From Acidimicrobiaceae bacterium (GTDB taxonomy: Bacteria; Actinomycetota; Acidimicrobiia; Acidimicrobiales; RAAP-2), in contig PMLJ01000043.1 in NCBI GenBank assembly GCA_003158855.1, positions 124,001-188,000 of the forward strand: a stretch of 64,000 nt of DNA. The letters are read 5' to 3'. The first letter of the stretch is position 1. Each line of letters starts with the position of its first letter. Below the pieces are notes generated by a model. It did not search any database, was not told the DNA's origin, and saw only the letters and a program-made list of their open reading frames with translations. The translations under genes and the position numbers were made by a program. This document shows, piece by piece, positions 60,568 through 64,000 of this stretch.

Positions 60568-61641
60568 CTAGCCGCCGATCATCGACATCGAACGCTGGGG
60601 CGACAAGAAGTCGGGCTCGTTGATGCCGTGCCCGGGGAACTTGCCCCAGACCGACGAGCGAAGGCTGTGCTCGATCGCGTCGTCGGATCCGCCCTGACGC
60701 AAGATGTCGCGCACGGAGGTTTCGGCGTCCGAGAACAGGCAGTTGCGAATGGCGCCGTCGGCGGTGAGTCGAAGGCGGTTGCAAGTGCCGCAGAACGGCT
60801 CGGTGACACTCGAGATCAGGCCGATCTCACCGGCTCCATCGGCGAAGCGGAATCGTTCGGCTGGCGCGGGGCTCGCGGTCGCCTCGATTGGCTCCAGCTC
60901 CCAGCGCGCCGAGATCAGTTCGTAGACTTCGCGACCCGGCACCAACTGCGCGCGATCCCAGTTGCCTTGGGCGTCGAGAGGCATGAATTCAATAAAGCGG
61001 ACCGTGCGACCGGTGGTGCGCGCGAACTGCGCAAACGACAGCACCTCGTCATCGTTCTGACCCCGCAACAGGACCACGTTGATCTTCAACGGCCGCAGTC
61101 CCGCCTGCTCTGCCGCGTCCATGGCATTGAGGACGACGTCGAGTGTGGCTCGCCGGCGAATGGCGGCAAAGCGCTCGGGAATCAGCGAGTCGCAGCTGAT
61201 GTTCACCCGCCGCAGACCGGCCTGAGCGAGTTCGTCTGCGCGTCGCGCCAACTCGGTTCCGTTGGTGGTGAGCGAAAGATCCTCGAATCCCAGATCGTTC
61301 AAGCCTTTCACCAAAGTGACCAGTCCCTTGCGCACGAGCGGCTCACCGCCCGTGAGGCGTACGGCGTCAACCCCGAGGCCCTTGGCCACCCCCGCAAAAC
61401 GAAGGATCTCGTCAAAGCTCAACAGCTCATCATTGGGCAGGAACGTCATGCCCTCTTCGGGCATGCAGTAGACGCAGCGCAGGTTGCATCGATCGGTCAC
61501 CGAGATCCGCAGGTCGCTGTGGACGCGGCCGTAGCGGTCGACGAGGGGACCGCTGGTGGGCATGGTCTGCACCACGCGACCCTCTGGTTCCATGGCGCGC
61601 AGCGACTTCGGTTTGATGCCAACTGGTACTGAAGTAGTCAC
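60568..61641 (-). CDS. moaA: GTP 3',8-cyclase MoaA
   Basis: MoaA starts molybdenum cofactor synthesis from GTP. The radical-SAM cluster motif CNLRCVYC, the SAM-binding TGGEPLVRKG, the C-terminal cluster CGTCNRLRLTADGAIRNC and the terminal GG (MSMIGG) are all present in 357 residues. The start overlaps the stop of moeA in ATGA, so translation is coupled. Confidence 0.95.
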   Translation of the reverse strand: MTTSVPVGIKPKSLRAMEPEGRVVQTMPTSGPLVDRYGRVHSDLRISVTDRCNLRCVYCMPEEGMTFLPNDELLSFDEILRFAGVAKGLGVDAVRLTGGEPLVRKGLVTLVKGLNDLGFEDLSLTTNGTELARRADELAQAGLRRVNISCDSLIPERFAAIRRRATLDVVLNAMDAAEQAGLRPLKINVVLLRGQNDDEVLSFAQFARTTGRTVRFIEFMPLDAQGNWDRAQLVPGREVYELISARWELEPIEATASPAPAERFRFADGAGEIGLISSVTEPFCGTCNRLRLTADGAIRNCLFSDAETSVRDILRQGGSDDAIEHSLRSSVWGKFPGHGINEPDFLSPQRSMSMIGG

Positions 61642-62909
61642 CAGGCCGCCCCTCCGGTAGGTAGATCGTCACTCGGCGCAGCGACGTCGGCTGGGTTCGA
61701 CAGTAGCGCTCGAACCGAACCACCCTGGCCAACGCCCTCACCATCAGGCAGGATCAAGAGGGCGTTGGCGCTCGCCATTGCGCTGAGCTGGTGGGACTCT
61801 TGGCCCTCGAGCGGGTGCGCGAGGTAGCGGCCCCGGTGGTCGAGGGAAACAACGGCGCGCACGAAGTGGACGCGGCCGTCGCGGCTCCTCGCGAGGTCGG
61901 CCGTGGCCGTGGCGCAGACCCAGGGTCGAAACACGGTGGCGTGCCCCGCCATGCGGCGAACGGCGGGACGCACGAGGAGCTCGAAACTCACCATGGCCGA
62001 CACCGGGTTTCCCGGGAGTCCGAAGACGGGCAGGTTGGTATTGGCCAGCGTGCCAAAGGCGAATGGTTTGGCCGGGCGAATGGCGATCTGCATCCAGCGC
62101 ATCGAATCACCGCTGACGTCGTCGAGCACGATGCGCACGATGTCGAAGTCGCCAACACTGACCCCGCCGCTGGTGATGAGGGCGTCGCAGGACTCGCCGG
62201 CCCGGCCAAAGGCGTCGAGCAGGGCTCCGCGGTCATCTGGAACGACACCGAGGTCGACGGGCTCCCAGCCTTCCTGGCGAATGAGCCCCAGCAGCGAGTG
62301 ACGGTTCGCGTCTCGGATCGTGCCGGGAGCCAGTGGCCCGTCCCCGACGAAGAGTTCGTCACCCGTGGAGAGCACGCCGAGGCGAGGACGACGGTGCACC
62401 GCAACGTTCGTGAAGCCCTGCGCTGCGAGGACGCCGAGATGGGCCGGTCGAAGAGGGGTGCCGGCCTCGGCGAGCAACTGGCCGATTGCCACGTCGTGGC
62501 CGGGCCGGCGAATGAAGTTCCCCGGCGGAGTCTCGGTCGTGATGACGACGGTGGCGCCGTCATCACGTGGTTCGCACAGCTCCACCATGGTCACCGCATC
62601 CGCGCCGTCCGGGATCGGTGCGCCCGTCATGATTCGCACGGCCTGGCCCGGTTCAAGCGCGCCGTCAAAGACGTGTCCGGCGCTGAGCGAGCCAACGACC
62701 CGTAGCGTTGCCGGCGCGCCCTTCGTGTCGCTGGCGCGCAGCGCGTAGCCGTCCATCGACGAGTTCGCGAACGAGGGGACGTCGGTTTCGGCGTAGACGC
62801 TTCGTCCCACCACGCAGCCGAGCGCCTCATCGATTGGCGTCTCGGCAACCGGTAGTGGCGCGACGCGTTCGAGTACGAAGTTCTGCGCTTGAGCCAGGGG
62901 AATCACCAC
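61638..62909 (-). CDS. moeA: Molybdopterin molybdenumtransferase MoeA
   Basis: MoeA inserts molybdate into adenylated molybdopterin. The four-domain 423-residue protein contains SMDGYALRASD, IMTGAPIPDGADAV, LSTGDEL, SGGVSVGDFD and LPGNPVSAMVSFELL, the family's active-site blocks. It starts 6 bases after the moaE stop and overlaps moaA. Confidence 0.95.
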   Translation of the reverse strand: MVIPLAQAQNFVLERVAPLPVAETPIDEALGCVVGRSVYAETDVPSFANSSMDGYALRASDTKGAPATLRVVGSLSAGHVFDGALEPGQAVRIMTGAPIPDGADAVTMVELCEPRDDGATVVITTETPPGNFIRRPGHDVAIGQLLAEAGTPLRPAHLGVLAAQGFTNVAVHRRPRLGVLSTGDELFVGDGPLAPGTIRDANRHSLLGLIRQEGWEPVDLGVVPDDRGALLDAFGRAGESCDALITSGGVSVGDFDIVRIVLDDVSGDSMRWMQIAIRPAKPFAFGTLANTNLPVFGLPGNPVSAMVSFELLVRPAVRRMAGHATVFRPWVCATATADLARSRDGRVHFVRAVVSLDHRGRYLAHPLEGQESHQLSAMASANALLILPDGEGVGQGGSVRALLSNPADVAAPSDDLPTGGAAW

Positions 62910-62915
62910 GCTGGT

Positions 62916-63428
62916 CTACGAGCTCCGCGCAGGCCGCGCCACCGGGGCGTCGCCGGCGTCAAAGGACGACGCATCGTGGGCACACGTGCTCCAGTCCGAG
63001 CCGCCCTCCCACGTCTCGTGCTTCCAGATGGGCACGGTGTGCTTGAGCGTGTCGATGCAGAACTTCGCTGCCTCGAACGATTCATCGCGATGGGGAGTCG
63101 ACGCCGTGACGACGACCGCAACGTCGCCCACCCTGAGCATGCCCACTCGGTGCAGCAGCACGAGTCGGCCCAGCTCACCCCAGTGCGCGCGCGCCTGGGT
63201 GGCCACCTCGCTCAGGCGGGGCACGACCTGTTCGATGTAGGCCTCGTACTCGAGCGACGTCACGCCGGGTCGATGTTCGGAGTGGTCGCGCACCAGGCCA
63301 CAGAACGTTACGAGTCCGCCGCAGTGGGGCAGGCTGGCCCATTTCCACGCCTCGTCCACGGGCAGGGCATGGTCGGAGACGCCAATCCAGTCACCGGTCT
63401 GCGGCGGAGCCAGAGGCGGGAGCGTCAT
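62916..63428 (-). CDS. moaE: MoaE, large subunit of molybdopterin synthase
   Basis: The 170-residue protein has GLVTFCGLVRDHS, LEYEAYIEQ, RVGMLRVGDVAVVV and the active-site lysine region LKHTVPIWKHETWEGG. It partners MoaD to add the dithiolene sulfurs. Its ATG (63428) overlaps the stop of the xdhC-like gene by ATGA. Confidence 0.93.
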   Translation of the reverse strand: MTLPPLAPPQTGDWIGVSDHALPVDEAWKWASLPHCGGLVTFCGLVRDHSEHRPGVTSLEYEAYIEQVVPRLSEVATQARAHWGELGRLVLLHRVGMLRVGDVAVVVTASTPHRDESFEAAKFCIDTLKHTVPIWKHETWEGGSDWSTCAHDASSFDAGDAPVARPARSS

Positions 63429-64000
63429 GAGGCGACCAGGTGTATGGGACCGGTCTCGTCGCGCAGCGAGCGGACCTCAGCGTTGGCGCGCCGGGCGATG
63501 ATCTCGGCGCAGATCGCCACGGCGGTCTCTTCTGGCGTGCGAGCGCCAATCGCCAGACCGATCGGCGCCATGATCTCGTTCAGAAGGGAAGGCTCGACCC
63601 CGGCATCGATGAGCCGTTCGACGCGCTCGGCGTGGGTCTTGCGTGATCCCATCGCGCCGAGGTATCCCACGCTGGTTGACAGCGCCGCGGCAATGGCGGG
63701 AATGTCGAACTTGTGATCATGGGTCAGGACGCAGACTGCGTCGAGCGCGCCGAGTCGGTCGGCCACCGTTTCCAAATAGACGTGCGGCCACGCCACGACG
63801 ACGTCGTCGGCGTCGGGGAAGCGTCTCTTGGTGGCAAAGACCTCGCGCGCATCACACACTGTGACGTGGTAGCCAAGGACCTTGGCTACCTTGACGAGTG
63901 CCGTAGTGAAATCGACGGCGCCGAAGATGATCATGCGCGGAGGCGGCGCGAAGACGTCAATGAATACCGTGACGTCGTCGAGGCGGGATTCGCCGGCGGA
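63425..64000 (-). CDS. XdhC-like molybdoenzyme maturation factor, 5' end outside window
   Basis: XdhC/CoxF-type proteins prepare and insert the cofactor into xanthine-dehydrogenase-family enzymes. The C-terminal XdhC Rossmann domain is visible: APPPRMIIFGAVDFTTALV, VTVCDAREVFAT, VLTHDHKFDIPAI and YLGAMGSRKTHAERV. The frame stays open to base 64000, so the N-terminal part lies beyond the window. The usual GAGHV in the Rossmann site reads GAVDF. The likely client is the FeS-Mo hydroxylase at 49823. Confidence 0.85.
   Translation of the reverse strand, partial: SAGESRLDDVTVFIDVFAPPPRMIIFGAVDFTTALVKVAKVLGYHVTVCDAREVFATKRRFPDADDVVVAWPHVYLETVADRLGALDAVCVLTHDHKFDIPAIAAALSTSVGYLGAMGSRKTHAERVERLIDAGVEPSLLNEIMAPIGLAIGARTPEETAVAICAEIIARRANAEVRSLRDETGPIHLVAS

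Noticed and set aside
1-64000. tRNA, rRNA or CRISPR array
   Set aside because: No cloverleaf-like segment with a T-loop signature, no rRNA and no regularly spaced direct repeats were seen in the intergenic regions.

Overview
The window is a high-GC, gene-dense actinobacterial chromosome segment. SARP and PadR regulators, a short cis-prenyltransferase of the Z-farnesyl diphosphate synthase type, DUF5134, mycothiol-type MDMPI proteins and apparently leaderless genes all point to Actinobacteria. I infer Acidimicrobiia or a neighbouring class, which is not proven. I saw no rRNA, tRNA, CRISPR array, intact insertion sequence or phage.

Region 1 (1-5.1 kb) holds the end of a NiFe-hydrogenase-like large subunit that lacks the metal-binding cysteines, a PadR regulator and a short cis-prenyltransferase. 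Three genes here look broken by one small change each: a hypothetical protein, a SARP regulator (amber codon) and a phosphoribosyltransferase (frameshift).

Region 2 (5.2-14.6 kb) is a carbohydrate block: two divergent GH130 genes, a GT4 glycosyltransferase coupled to a helical toroid-like protein, a HAD-IIA phosphatase, trehalose-6-phosphate synthase and a GH15 glucoamylase/trehalase. Together they could build and mobilise mannosides and trehalose.

Region 3 (14.9-21.1 kb) has a secreted repeat protein, an SDR epimerase, NAD salvage (pncA, pncB) and a SixA-type phosphatase with a 10-codon leader ORF.

Region 4 (21.4-48.0 kb) is a large nitrogen-compound catabolic region and the most interesting part. 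It contains an XRE-cupin regulator, a bicupin, SDRs, an amidohydrolase, a ribose-type ABC importer, a creatinase-like M24 protein, an EutQ-like cupin, two APC permeases, a MocR regulator, methylmalonate-semialdehyde dehydrogenase, two class-III omega-aminotransferases, a PucR regulator, a ureohydrolase and a deacetylase-fold hydrolase. The simplest reading is import of guanidino, ureido or amide compounds, C-N hydrolysis to an omega-amino acid, transamination to a semialdehyde and oxidation to acyl-CoA. The last five genes (43.2-48.0 kb) overlap by 1-4 bases and look like one PucR-controlled operon.

Region 5 (48.1-64 kb) starts with an ArsR/SRPBCC/MDMPI group. It continues with molybdenum genes: a fused FeS-Mo hydroxylase, mogA, a ModA-like binding protein, a fused permease-ATPase, a Mop-domain regulator, two tandem MoaC paralogues, moaD, moaA, moeA, moaE and an XdhC-like maturation factor. 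Inserted among them are two membrane proteins and a cysteine-rich BlaI/CopY-type regulator. The region appears to couple molybdate uptake, cofactor synthesis and a molybdoenzyme.
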